Source: Lepidodermella squamata | Taxonomy: Eukaryota > Gastrotricha | Length of the DNA stretch: 64,000 nt | Direction: 5' to 3' | NCBI GenBank assembly: GCA_047495785.1 | Contig: JBLDXI010000031.1 | Span: 62,001-126,000, forward strand | Shown here: in pieces, positions 1 to 10,848 of the stretch | How the letters are laid out: every line of letters starts with the position of its first letter | How positions within the stretch are numbered: position 1 is the first letter of the stretch | Program-made: the position numbers and the translations under genes | The notes under the pieces: generated by a model | Database searches by the model: none | Told to the model about the DNA's origin: nothing | Seen by the model: the letters and a program-made list of their open reading frames with translations, nothing else

Positions 1-105
1 AGAAGAATCAAAACATGTGATAAACATGTGATCACTACGTTCTCTTTGAATCAAAGAATCCCACTATAAACTAATGAACGTTAAGTCAATTTGTCGTTCG
101 ATTCG

Positions 106-565
106 TTACATCTTGGCGAAGTAGATGAGTGCTGTAGCACCCAAGATAAGAGCAGCCAGTGGCGTCGCCATTTCACCTGAGTTGCATTTATCAGTCGTGC
201 AGCAATAAACCTCTGAGCACGCGATCGACAAAGCACAGCCGCTAGCCGGCGTACAGCTCGTTGAACAGCCCTTTGAAATCGAGGTGGTTGTGGCGCCGAA
301 CAATGTTGTTTTCGTAACAGATTTCTTTAGAAATCGGACAATGACAATGGGTTCAACAAAGTAGTTGTGACTTACCGAGCAAGCGGTGTATTGCGTACCA
401 TTGCACGTATTTGTTGTTCCATCGCTACCATCGTAGCATGTTAGGGCATCTACAAGTCAAACGTTAACATTTAGTTTTGAAAAATTGGGGCTCTCTAAAA
501 TTACCTGCGAAGGTGGCCAAGGCGGCCAGAGCGAAAACGACATACATAGCTTGCGTAACGGCCAT
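106..565 (-). CDS. Ly6/three-finger GPI-type secreted protein, copy 1
   Basis: Three exons read by eye: 565-505 (signal peptide, start MAVTQAMYVVF), 449-376 and 324-106, with matching phases and gt/ag boundaries, giving 117 residues. The mature part begins with DALTCYDG and ends its cysteine core with CCTTDKCN. This CC-x4-CN ending marks Ly6/uPAR three-finger domains. A hydrophobic C-terminal tail (LAALILGATALIYF) follows, as expected for a GPI-anchor signal. Such proteins are usually cell-surface receptor modulators; the specific partner cannot be inferred. An apparently identical copy lies at 4532-4991. Confidence 0.8.
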
Positions 566-913
566 TGCCAGATAGATGATATAAGGTTAGCTGTAATTGC
601 TGGATTCTGATTTGCGGATGATTTCCATGACGATTTCTGGCCGCTTTATATGCACTGGCGCTGATTCAAGTTGTTCATCTGCTAATTTCTCAGCTACACC
701 TCCACCCATCATTTGACTCAAATACAAATTTCGTTTGCGGATCCGCGAAACATGAATTAATTTGGCTATTTTCTCGGGAATACCTATGCATCGACACAGT
801 TTGAGTAATATGTAGTTATGCTCCCTTGCCGTGTCAATTAACTTGATTGCTCATAGTGGATTAACGTGACTCCATGTTTTAGCACTCCAGTCAGCTATAT
901 GACTTCGTGTAAG

Positions 914-1189
914 CTAGTGGCTAGGTAGTGTTGCAATTTTGCAAAAATAAGAATAGCCGGGATAGCACAGGACTTCAACCTTCAAATCGAGCTTGTAGAT
1001 GAAGAAAGAGGTTCCAAAGCACTGATCTTTGTTGGAGTCATAGCAGGTGTTGTTGCTATAAAAATAATGGAAGCCTTGGCGTTTGGCGTCTTTCAAACAT
1101 GCGTCGCGACATTCAGCAGTGTTCGCCATTGTTTCTTGACCGCTGCGAATAACCAAACTTATTGCTGATCGTTGCGGGTGAAACTTCAT
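914..1189 (-). CDS. Apple/PAN-like small protein, probably partial, copy 1
   Basis: A 91-codon frame contains the core CRDACLKDAKRQGFHYFY followed by NTCY and NKDQC, a cysteine pattern like an apple/PAN module. The same core occurs in the broken copy at 1652-1886. It has no convincing signal peptide or upstream exon, and its C-terminus differs from its relatives after NKDQC, so it may be a partial or decaying gene. The domain family usually mediates protein or carbohydrate binding outside the cell. Confidence 0.45.
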   Translation of the reverse strand: MKFHPQRSAISLVIRSGQETMANTAECRDACLKDAKRQGFHYFYSNNTCYDSNKDQCFGTSFFIYKLDLKVEVLCYPGYSYFCKIATLPSH

Positions 1190-1398
1190 ACTCAGATCCT
1201 TCCAAATGCTACAACGGCGTTTAGCCCAATCAGACCATCAAACTTCATGCAGAAATAAGACTGATTGATATTATAACTCACTTCAGTCTCGAATTTCACT
1301 TCAAAATTATTTATTTCACTTTCGAATTTCGCATTCACTTCACAGACATAAACCAAGCTCATCTTGACATACTCCCCGCAAACCCGAACTATCGCAGC

Positions 1399-1470
1399 TC
1401 ACAGCCTCACGTAAGTGAAGCCCTCGACACCGTAACGGCCGGGAATCAATGTCTTGCACTGGTCTTTGTT
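1399..1470 (-). pseudogene. Orphan C-terminal fragment of the apple-like gene, copy 1
   Basis: This is a partial duplicate of the 3' end of the 1652-1886 copy. It reads KDQCKTL then GVEGFTYVRL and stop, differing by a few substitutions, and similarity breaks off abruptly at about 1470. No start or upstream exon is visible. Confidence 0.6.
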
Positions 1471-1651
1471 CTCTATGGATAGAACTTATCAAAAATTAGG
1501 AAATTAGTTTCTGCATTCGATAATAAACCATGACAACAGCTTCAAAAAAAGTTAAATTGAACGACTTTTTGAGGAACGTAGATGCTTCATACCAAGAGCT
1601 ACCTTTTGATACTTGGAGCGATCTTGGATGATTTTAACGAACTATCGCAGC

Positions 1652-1886
1652 TCACAGCCTCACGTAAGTGAAGCCCTCAACACGGTAACGGTCGGGAACC
1701 AATGTCTTGCACTGGTCTTTGTTGGGGACATAGCAGGTATTGTTGTTATAGAAATAACGGAAGCCTTGGCATTTGGCGTCTTTCATCGCCACTTTCGGCA
1801 GTGTTCGCCAGTTTCTTGATCGCTGCGAAGTTGCCGTTGCATTGATTCGCATTAGCCTTGCTGAATTGGGCAATTACTATAGCCAT
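1652..1886 (-). pseudogene. Apple-like gene with frameshift, copy 1
   Basis: A start at 1886 (MAIVIAQFSKANA) gives a signal-like leader and then NQCNGNF...KKLANTAE. The frame is lost there; the continuation KDAKCQGFRYFYNNNTCY...EGFTYVRL is in another frame. Compared with the 914-1189 copy, about 8 bases are missing at the junction, removing the CRDAC cysteines. The same lesion is present in copy 2, so it predates the tandem duplication. Confidence 0.6.
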
Positions 1887-2567
1887 CAGCCAGTCAGCGG
1901 AATAACGAACATTTATGATAGGCTCTGCTTGCAAGAAAATAAAAACACACACGCTGAAATCTTCAACCCACTCTCCGGGCATTTAACAACGGCAACGCAT
2001 GCCATAAACAGCGCAACAAGGCATGTTCAAATGAAAGTTTATCACTGGAAAGTAATAAAGAACTTGGCAAGTTGAGAATAATTCTCTTAGCCGATTTCTC
2101 GCTTCCTTGCCGCCTATTTGCTTCTGTTGAACTAGGAGCGGTTGAATCATGCTGGCTAGAAATATCCGGTTGGTTTGTACGTGAGCAAAATGTTTTCGAA
2201 ATGCCCTGTCTGTTGACTTTACGCGTTCAGTTGAGTATTTTTCATAAAAAATTTAGCGGAGATGGTATTATTCTCAATTTCACGTACATTGGATAAAGTC
2301 CCACAAATATGACAAGTGAGAATTTCTGCTTATCTTTCCCTTTCGTCAAGTTTCGGTTTGCCTTATTTTCAAGATATTAACCTTGTCTTCCTATTATCAA
2401 GTCCGTGATGCTTCTACTTGGCGTACAAGCTCGGCGCTATAACGTACAAGACTTAGTGTCAGCGCCTGTTTCAACAAAGACAACCGAAAAGCCGAGAAGC
2501 TGCGTATAACTTGTCAGGAAGAGCATTCCTTTAATTTTTCTCATTCCAATTCACATCAATTTTAAAC

Positions 2568-3010
2568 ATGTTCGCCAGGAGCGCTGTTTCAGTTCTACTT
2601 CTTGGCTTCGCCTTTCAACCTGAGGCGTTGGGCGTATCACTGATAAAGGATGCAAGAGTCGCTAAAGCCCCACCGACTACGACGATGAGTTCTTGTGAGT
2701 ATTTTGCTTCCATTAAATATTCCTAATCATTGACTTGGCCAACTTTTCAGCGGACTACCTCAAGTTGAGGAAAGATGTCCTTTCCAGATTCGGAACGATG
2801 TCCTTTGACGACTGTGAGGGCTCTTACGCTCAGGAGAGCCAAGCGAATGAGGCGCTATGTGGCCAGGCGTGTTCGAGCACTAAGGACTGTTACGCGTTCC
2901 GTTTCAATCCGAACACCAAGTCGTGCGTCTTTTCAAACAAGTCCAACTGCTTGAAGCGTATTTCCAATCCTCCCCGCTTCACCGGCACCACCTACGTGAA
3001 AAAGCTGTGA
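2568..3010 (+). CDS. Secreted apple/PAN-like protein, copy 1
   Basis: Exon 1 is 2568-2694 and exon 2 is 2751-3010, joined by a gtgagt...tttcag intron, giving 128 residues. The start MFARSAVSVLLLGFAF is a clear signal peptide. The mature part has six cysteines in the order C, CGQAC, C, C, C, with CYAFRFNPNTKSC resembling the central apple/PAN motif (CxxFxF...C). A polyadenylation signal AATAAA lies near 3128. The paralogue at 6961-7403 has an identical exon 2 but a changed signal peptide. Extracellular; ligand unknown. Confidence 0.8.
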
Positions 3011-3239
3011 AAACAATGAATTACGATCAAGCGCCGAGTGAAGAGAGTAGTGGCGAGATGCAGTTGAATGAATTTGCATGCGTAGTGAGGCAGTTGAATG
3101 AGTGATCTGCATCTCAGGGCTGAAACAAAATAAAATGCGGGCTTGCATATTTCGACTGTTCGCACTGAAAATGGGCTCCGGTTGCGGATAATTGAAATGT
3201 GCATTTGAAATTGATGAAGTCTCGTACTTCACTCGAATG

Positions 3240-4426
3240 AATGGGGTATACTCGACTTGCACAAAACGTTTTGCGCAAACAAACTTGCACAAACTTTTTT
3301 GCACAAAATTTTTCTCATTCGTTCGAATCGCCGATGAATTCTAAGCATCGTGTTATTCGACTTTTTTAAGCGATCAGGCCTCGTTGCAAAAATACATAAC
3401 GCTTACGCATTCAGAGTTTGTGAATCGGTCGTATGTTATATGTTTTTCTTAAAACATGCGAGCGAGGCAAAAAAACTTAACGCAAAACTTGTCTACTTAT
3501 TTCATGCAGAGTTTGTGCGGAGACCTTAACATCCATGGTGATCGATGTTGTTCACAAACAATTTAGCGAAGATTGTATTATTCTCAATTTCACGTACATT
3601 GTTGGATTGTGCCACAAATAAGGTGTTCGGTAATACTATTACAACATTAATGTATATAAAATCCCATTTGAAGTGCCATTATGACGATGCTAGGTATTCA
3701 TTTATTGTCATGGAAATACATAAATTCGCTAAATTTTACCTATAGCGGTGTATTTTACCTAATAACATTCAGAAAAACACACAAGATAACTCAGGTTACT
3801 AAAATTTGCTGGTCTTTATTCTGTTCGGTCAACCTGGGACGTTGGATTACTGCCAAATATTTCTCTTCGCGCTCTGGTGGGATATCTTAAAAAGCTGAAG
3901 TAGTGGCGCCGTCGTTGACCTGAGCAGACGACACGGTTGTATCCGCAGAGGCCGCTTAAGGATGCACACGTGGGCAGCCATGACTCTCAATGGTTGTCTC
4001 GCTCGAGAGGTGGGGAAACCCACGGGTCGATTGACGGTCTTCTGCGAAAAGGCTTAGATAAACTTGAGCGGGGTTCGGCACCACATCCAATGGTGTCAAT
4101 ACCTCATTAGAGTGGGAGGAATCGGGGGCGGGTAGCCAGCTCGCTCTCTCACCTTCTAGTCTGTAATCATCATCATCATCTGAAGAAAACGGGTTTGCTG
4201 ACGTGCTACGTTACCAAAATTGCACGGCAATAGCGTTAACATCTCTTCCTGTTGTTTTCAGTTCTTATGGTAATTAGTAATAGGCAATTTTGAATTGAAA
4301 TTCATGAATCCCGTGGATATCTATGATAAAATTTATTCGGTGAATCGATTCCTGCGCGAAAAATTGGGAAAAAACGCGCCATCACACATTAGTCTAGAAT
4401 AATCATAGGGAACGTAGTGAGAGTCT
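3240..4426. other. Non-coding tail of copy 1
   Basis: No convincing gene. Positions 3560-3625 repeat part of the promoter-like stretch at 2250-2315 (common core TATTATTCTCAATTTCACG), a further partial local duplication. The stretch 3890-4160 is GC-richer than its surroundings; see the separate entry. Confidence 0.6.
3890..4182 (+). mobile_element. GC-rich block ending in ATC microsatellite, possible retroelement 3' end
   Basis: About 270 bp of unusually GC-rich, non-coding sequence ends in a short (ATC)n run at about 4167-4181. GC-rich untranslated sequence followed by a simple-repeat tail is what the 3' ends of some non-LTR retrotransposons or SINEs look like. No reverse transcriptase frame is present and no target-site duplication was identified. 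Confidence 0.3.
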
Positions 4427-4531
4427 AGAAGAATCAAAACATGTGATAAACATGTGATCACTACGTTCTCTTTGAATCAAAGAATCCCACTATAAACTAA
4501 TGAACGTTAAGTCAATTTGTCGTTCGATTCG

Positions 4532-4991
4532 TTACATCTTGGCGAAGTAGATGAGTGCTGTAGCACCCAAGATAAGAGCAGCCAGTGGCGTCGCCATTTC
4601 ACCTGAGTTGCATTTATCAGTCGTGCAGCAATAAACCTCTGAGCACGCGATCGACAAAGCACAGCCGCTAGCCGGCGTACAGCTCGTTGAACAGCCCTTT
4701 GAAATCGAGGTGGTTGTGGCGCCGAACAATGTTGTTTTCGTAACAGATTTCTTTAGAAATCGGACAATGACAATGGGTTCAACAAAGTAGTTGTGACTTA
4801 CCGAGCAAGCGGTGTATTGCGTACCATTGCACGTATTTGTTGTTCCATCGCTACCATCGTAGCATGTTAGGGCATCTACAAGTCAAACGTTAACATTTAG
4901 TTTTGAAAAATTGGGGCTCTCTAAAATTACCTGCGAAGGTGGCCAAGGCGGCCAGAGCGAAAACGACATACATAGCTTGCGTAACGGCCAT
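4532..4991 (-). CDS. Ly6/three-finger GPI-type secreted protein, copy 2
   Basis: Exons 4991-4931, 4875-4802 and 4750-4532 encode the same 117-residue protein as 106-565: a signal peptide, a cysteine-rich three-finger core ending CCTTDKCN, and a hydrophobic GPI-type tail. No difference from copy 1 was seen, which points to very recent duplication or gene conversion. Confidence 0.8.
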
Positions 4992-5339
4992 TGCCAGATA
5001 GATGATATAAGGTTAGCTGTAATTGCTGGATTCTGATTTGCGGATGATTTCCATGACGATTTCTGGCCGCTTTATATGCACTGGCGCTGATTCAAGTTGT
5101 TCATCTGCTAATTTCTCAGCTACACCTCCACCCATCATTTGACTCAAATACAAATTTCGTTTGCGGATCCGCGAAACATGAATTAATTTGGCTATTTTCT
5201 CGGGAATACCTATGCATCGACACAGTTTGAGTAATATGTAGTTATGCTCCCTTGCCGTGTCAATTAACTTGATTGCTCATAGTGGATTAACGTGACTCCA
5301 TGTTTTAGCACTCCAGTCAGCTATATGACTTCGTGTAAG

Positions 5340-5615
5340 CTAGTGGCTAGGTAGTGTTGCAATTTTGCAAAAATAAGAATAGCCGGGATAGCACAGGACT
5401 TCAACCTTCAAATCGAGCTTGTAGATGAAGAAAGAGGTTCCAAAGCACTGATCTTTGTTGGAGTCATAGCAGGTGTTGTTGCTATAAAAATAATGGAAGC
5501 CTTGGCGTTTGGCGTCTTTCAAACATGCGTCGCGACATTCAGCAGTGTTCGCCATTGTTTCTTGACCGCTGCGAATAACCAAACTTATTGCTGATCGTTG
5601 CGGGTGAAACTTCAT
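5340..5615 (-). CDS. Apple/PAN-like small protein, probably partial, copy 2
   Basis: Same 91-codon frame as 914-1189, with core CRDACLKDAKRQGFHYFY. The same caveats apply: no clear signal peptide or splice partner. Confidence 0.45.
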   Translation of the reverse strand: MKFHPQRSAISLVIRSGQETMANTAECRDACLKDAKRQGFHYFYSNNTCYDSNKDQCFGTSFFIYKLDLKVEVLCYPGYSYFCKIATLPSH

Positions 5616-5824
5616 ACTCAGATCCTTCCAAATGCTACAACGGCGTTTAGCCCAATCAGACCATCAAACTTCATGCAGAAATAAGACTGATTGATATTAT
5701 AACTCACTTCAGTCTCGAATTTCACTTCAAAATTATTTATTTCACTTTCGAATTTCGCATTCACTTCACAGACATAAACCAAGCTCATCTTGACATACTC
5801 CCCGCAAACCCGAACTATCGCAGC

Positions 5825-5896
5825 TCACAGCCTCACGTAAGTGAAGCCCTCGACACCGTAACGGCCGGGAATCAATGTCTTGCACTGGTCTTTGTT
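5825..5896 (-). pseudogene. Orphan C-terminal fragment of the apple-like gene, copy 2
   Basis: Counterpart of 1399-1470; an isolated 3' end without start or upstream exon. Confidence 0.6.
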
Positions 5897-6077
5897 CTCT
5901 ATGGATAGAACTTATCAAAAATTAGGAAATTAGTTTCTGCATTCGATAATAAACCATGACAACAGCTTCAAAAAAAGTTAAATTGAACGACTTTTTGAGG
6001 AACGTAGATGCTTCATACCAAGAGCTACCTTTTGATACTTGGAGCGATCTTGGATGATTTTAACGAACTATCGCAGC

Positions 6078-6312
6078 TCACAGCCTCACGTAAGTGAAGC
6101 CCTCAACACGGTAACGGTCGGGAACCAATGTCTTGCACTGGTCTTTGTTGGGGACATAGCAGGTATTGTTGTTATAGAAATAACGGAAGCCTTGGCATTT
6201 GGCGTCTTTCATCGCCACTTTCGGCAGTGTTCGCCAGTTTCTTGATCGCTGCGAAGTTGCCGTTGCATTGATTCGCATTAGCCTTGCTGAATTGGGCAAT
6301 TACTATAGCCAT
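6078..6312 (-). pseudogene. Apple-like gene with frameshift, copy 2
   Basis: Counterpart of 1652-1886 with the same missing bases after LANTAE, so the frame of the downstream KDAKCQGFRYFY part is lost. Confidence 0.6.
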
Positions 6313-6960
6313 CAGCCAGTCAGCGGAATAACGAACATTTATGATAGGCTCTGCTTGCAAGAAAATAAAAACACACACGCTGAAATCTTCAACCCACTCT
6401 CCGGGCATTTAACAACGGCAACGCATGCCATAAACAGCGCAACAAGGCATGTTCAAATGAAAGTTTATCACTGGAAAGTAATAAAGAACTTGGCAAGTTG
6501 AGAATAATTCTCTTAGCCGATTTCTCGCTTCCTTGCCGCCTATTTGCTTCTGTTGAACTAGGAGCGGTTGAATCATGCTGGCTAGAAATATCCGGTTGGT
6601 TTGTACGTGAGCAAAATGTTTTCGAAATGCACCTGTCTGTTGACTGTACGTGATCTGTTGAGGGTTTTTCACAAAGAAATTAGCGGAGACGGTATTATTC
6701 TCAATTTCACGTACATTGCATGATGTCACCTAAATTTATGTGACAAGTGAGAATTTGTGCTCATCTTTGCCTTATTTTCAAGATATTATCAACCCTGTCT
6801 TGCGATTATCAAGTCCGTGATGCTTCTACTTTCACGTACAAGACTCATCTCAGCGCCTGTTTCAACAAAGATAACCGAAAAGCCGAGAAGCTGCGTAAAA
6901 TTTGTCAGGAAAAGCATTCCTTTAATTTTCTCATTTTAATTCAATTTTTGAGTTTTAAAC

Positions 6961-7403
6961 ATGTTCGCCAAGATCGCTGTTTCCGTTATACTTATTGGCT
7001 TCGCCATTCATCCTGAGGCGTTGGGCGTATCACTGATAAAGGATGCAAGAGTCGCTAAAGCCCCACCGACTACGACGATGAGTTCTTGTGAGTATTTTGC
7101 TTCCATTAAATATTCCTAATCATTGACTTGGCCAACTTTTCAGCGGACTACCTCAAGTTGAGGAAAGATGTCCTTTCCAGATTCGGAACGATGTCCTTTG
7201 ACGACTGTGAGGGCTCTTACGCTCAGGAGAGCCAAGCGAATGAGGCGCTATGTGGCCAGGCGTGTTCGAGCACTAAGGACTGTTACGCGTTCCGTTTCAA
7301 TCCGAACACCAAGTCGTGCGTCTTTTCAAACAAGTCCAACTGCTTGAAGCGTATTTCCAATCCTCCCCGCTTCACCGGCACCACCTACGTGAAAAAGCTG
7401 TGA
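6961..7403 (+). CDS. Secreted apple/PAN-like protein, copy 2
   Basis: Exons 6961-7087 and 7144-7403, 128 residues. Exon 2 matches copy 1. The signal peptide reads MFAKIAVSVILIGFAI against MFARSAVSVLLLGFAF in copy 1, keeping hydrophobicity while changing several residues. The upstream promoter-like region is also diverged. A polyadenylation signal AATAAA lies near 7597 in copy-specific sequence, so the two genes should have different 3' UTRs. Likely secreted. Confidence 0.8.
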
Positions 7404-7479
7404 AAACATTGAATTACGATCAAGCGCCGAGTGAAGAGAGTAGTGGCGAGATGCAGTTGAATGAATTTGCATGCGTAGT

Positions 7480-8520
7480 GAGAGTTTTGTCAGGGTTGTG
7501 TTTTTTTATTCAAACCGTGATGATACCCAAACAGTACATACATTACGAAAATCAACCAGCCCTCCCTCAAACGACGACAAAAAAAACCGTGTTATAATAA
7601 AAGAATGCTACAATCTAGCTGCTCTGCAATAAAGCAATGAATTGATGCAATGTAGTAATGAATGAATATAGGCTAATCGAAGAAATCAGAGCAATTAATT
7701 ATTATTTTATCATACACATTTCGATACTTCTTGAATTTGTTGAATTATTCCCGATGTTTTTGATTTTTGCGATGACTGTTGTAAAATTCAGATCAAAATT
7801 GAGCTAAATATATAATTTTTGTTCAATTCAATCGTTGGTTGTCAAAATTTTTCTTATAAATCCGTTAAATTTCAAATAATTTTTTATGAATAAAAAAAAT
7901 CAAATTGCAAAAAATGAAAAAACTGCCAGAACTGCCAGAACTGTCAGAACTGTCAGAACTGTCGGAATTGAAAAAATTGGAAACATAAAAAATAAATATC
8001 GCGTGTTCGCGATTTCCACAGCCGGCATCCAACTGGTTAATGTACTTGATGGATGTCGGTTATGTATGGCCGACATTTTTTGATTTTGAGTTTTATTCTG
8101 CTTGCATCAACTGTTTTCGGCATGTATAGCATCATTTTTACTGTTTCCATCAAGCTACCAGATGAATGGTTAATTCCCTTGCTCTTGTAGTCATTGATAA
8201 CTAGAAACCCATCTTTGCATTTAGTTGCTTATGAGTACAGTGATTTAATGAGACGCAGAAAAAAAGCATAAAGCGACTAGCTGCTAATAGCTGCCATAGA
8301 AAGTGCGGTCGAGGGTTTGAACGATTCATCAAATTACTTGATCGAAGCAGTACACATAGCATCTATTAGCTATGTGGTATACTGCTTTCAGAAAAAAATG
8401 CCTGTCCGCTCTACTGTTAAAATCAAGTGCGCAATACTATGTGGTTGTCGTCGTTTGAATAAAAAAACGCCTTGCCAAACCATCGTTTGGTTTGATTGCG
8501 GTTGTAATAAAAAAACACGC
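7480..8520. other. Copy-2-specific 1 kb segment, non-coding
   Basis: This stretch interrupts the homology with copy 1. It has no convincing gene and includes a 9-bp minisatellite at about 7921-7969. It is either an insertion in copy 2 or a deletion in copy 1; no terminal repeats were recognised at its borders. Confidence 0.6.
7921..7969 (+). repeat. 9-bp minisatellite
   Basis: About five tandem units of ACTGYCAGA (ACTGCCAGA twice, ACTGTCAGA twice, then a variant). Confidence 0.8.
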
Positions 8521-8699
8521 CCCAGGGCTGATACAAAATAAAATGCGGGCTCTTGCATATTTCGACTGTTCGCACTGAAAATGGGCTCCGGTTGCGGATA
8601 ATTGAAATCTGCATTTGAAATTGATGAAGTCTCGTACTTCACTCGACTGAATGGACCAGATTCAGTCTTTTCGAATAGCCAATACCATATGTTGCTCGC

Positions 8700-9285
8700 T
8701 TTCATCTGACCGAAAATAAGTGAAAAATGGGGTTTGGCGAAATTGTTGACATAGTCAGATTTTGATGCCACTTTCAAGATCTACTAACGAGGAGTCGAAC
8801 GGTATAAGAAAGGTATTGATATTCATCAGGGTTGCTGAGAAAATGGGATTCAAAGTATACGAGCAGCGAAAAATGCTAATTTCGTCAAAAAATACGAGCT
8901 TAAAAATTTAGTTTTTATTGCATTTAAAAACTCCCCACGCAATAAATTCTGATGTTATTTTTCTTATGCACAGTTGACATTTTAAAGGGTAATCTCAGGT
9001 GATCTATTCAAAAATTCTGTTGGAATCAAGATAGTGTCTCTACAACAACCTGAATCAATAACACTTTGCAGGGCTGCTCTGGGGTTTTCCGTATTTTAAG
9101 GCGAATGGGAGCCTCCTAGAGGTGTGTGACATTTGAACATTTCAAATCCTCAAGAAAAACTGAGTCAGAAACATTGGAATCCAAGAATTTTCCTGATTCG
9201 AGTGAAAACACTCTTTGCGATTTGCTGGAAAATTCAGAAAATTCGCCAAACCCCACTTTTCACTTATTTTCGGTCATCTATTATT
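8700..9285. mobile_element. MITE-like element with inverted ends
   Basis: The stretch at 8703-8742 (core AAAATGGGGTTTGGCG) is repeated in inverted orientation at 9243-9280 (core CGCCAAACCCCACTTTTC), about 540 bp apart. The interior has no transposase frame. A related element with similar ends (GTGGGGTTTA / TAAACCCCAC) occurs at 59143-59722, suggesting a dispersed non-autonomous family. Confidence 0.55.
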
Positions 9286-10848
9286 ATTCATTCGAAAGGA
9301 CATTATTATCTACATCAACAGAAACCATTCAGTCAGCATTTTTAAAAGCTTGTGTTCAAATTCCATGGACCCAATTTCCGGCACCTGTTAGTTTTTCTCT
9401 ATCAGCTACGTTCGAATCGTCAACCATAGATGTAGCCATATTTTTTAATTTCGTGAAACGATCACGATACATCCGCAATAACTGAAACTAACTAAAAGGC
9501 ATATCAACGCGCTGGGAAATCGTATAAATTCGGTGAAAACAAATAAATATAACCAGCTTCTCGTTGGTTGGTGATGAGCTTATATATGGGACTGTCACCA
9601 AACTGCAACAAAGTGTCACCAAAATCGATTTTGCTCGAGGACATGTGACCAAACCCATTTCTAGGTAGATCTCACGACGCTGATGACCCTTTCCGTGAGA
9701 GCGGCTTCCTAGCTGTCACCGTTCTCGAGATAACCGCTCAGGTGTGACACCAGGTAAAAGGTGACGTGACCAACTTGACACTGGAATTTCTCCGCAACCT
9801 CAAGTGATAAAAATATGGGCTTTTCGAATTCTTCCTCCCCAATGTTTTCTCTATCGAAATAGCGCGTGTCAATAAAACATTCTGAGCCTTTTAATTAAAT
9901 GTATTTTCCTCATGAAAATTAAAAAAAACGCATCATTTGAACCGTTTCAGTTTCGCTTTATTTTCCTTCAGCTTTGACTCTGTTCCATACGTTAATAAGC
10001 CATAAAAATGCCATCACTTTATACCCTCGAATTCATATTATCATTACAGGCATTTCAAGTAAGCCAGAGAGAGAGCGAGATAGAGCGCAAAAAACTAGAA
10101 TAGAGAAGAGAATACACAATTTTTACATATCTCAGCATAGTAGGTTAAACAGAATATTTTTATATTACTATCGACATGAATGATTTTTCACACAATAACG
10201 CAGCCTTCTCGTCATTTCAATTTCGCAACGAATCAGCAATTGAAAGTTCAACACGGCGTTAGATTATTTACACGTCATCTTACAAAATTGACATCATATT
10301 TCCAACGTTTCCAACGAAGAAAAAGACAGAGAAAATCGGCACAAAAAAAGCTGATATAAGATGCCACAAAAAATATCGCCGCCAAGTTATTCAAGCATTG
10401 AGTTGCGCCTATTCAACAAAATTAATTTTTATTCTCCCGAGTAACGCACTTTGATGATAGCAATAATATTAGTGTAATACCCTTCAAAGAAAATTCATAA
10501 TAAATTCAACAGAATTTGGTTTCATATTTTGAGAATTATTTTTCATCAGTTAATTCATCACCCGCACATTATAACATTATTAAGCTGTTCATTTTCATCA
10601 ATTTTCGCCGAAAACTCTCATTTTCTATCACTGAGAAGCAATACGAATCAGAGAAAAATGCGAAATAATAATTGTCTTAAATACCTAAAACAATTTTTGA
10701 ATTAATCAAAAATATTCAAAAAAAATTGAATAAAATTCAGAAAATTTTCTAATTTTTCCAAATTTTTAGGATGATTTTATAATTTTTTCGCGAATTTATT
10801 CCATAATTGATTCGTGCTGCTTTCGCGATGTGACATATGATTTCCTAA
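9286..10848. other. Intergenic, AT-rich
   Basis: No supported gene. Several GTCACC/GTGACC words cluster at 9590-9780. This lies 3' of the minus-strand nuclear receptor that ends at 10849, so part may be its 3' UTR. Confidence 0.5.

Larger units (their letters stand above)
1..4426. repeat. Tandem duplication, copy 1
   Basis: The sequence from position 1 reappears from 4427. Open frames recur at a constant offset of 4426 bp up to about 2190, then at 4393 bp from about 2640 to 3085. The block carries a minus-strand Ly6-type gene, apple-like gene fragments and a plus-strand apple-like secreted protein gene. Homology to copy 2 ends near 3235 after a size difference near 3088-3115; 3240-4426 is not repeated downstream. 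The window starts inside the repeat, so its left limit is unknown. Confidence 0.95.
4427..8655. repeat. Tandem duplication, copy 2
   Basis: Second copy of the block starting at position 1. It is indistinguishable by eye from copy 1 over 4427-6616 and 7033-7480, with an island of clear divergence between (about 6617-7030). Homology to copy 1 resumes at 8521-8650 (matching 3115-3235), so about 1 kb at 7480-8520 is present only here. Confidence 0.95.

Noticed and set aside
9126-9485. 119-codon plus-strand frame
   Set aside because: It overlaps the right arm of the inverted-repeat element and has no domain-like features.
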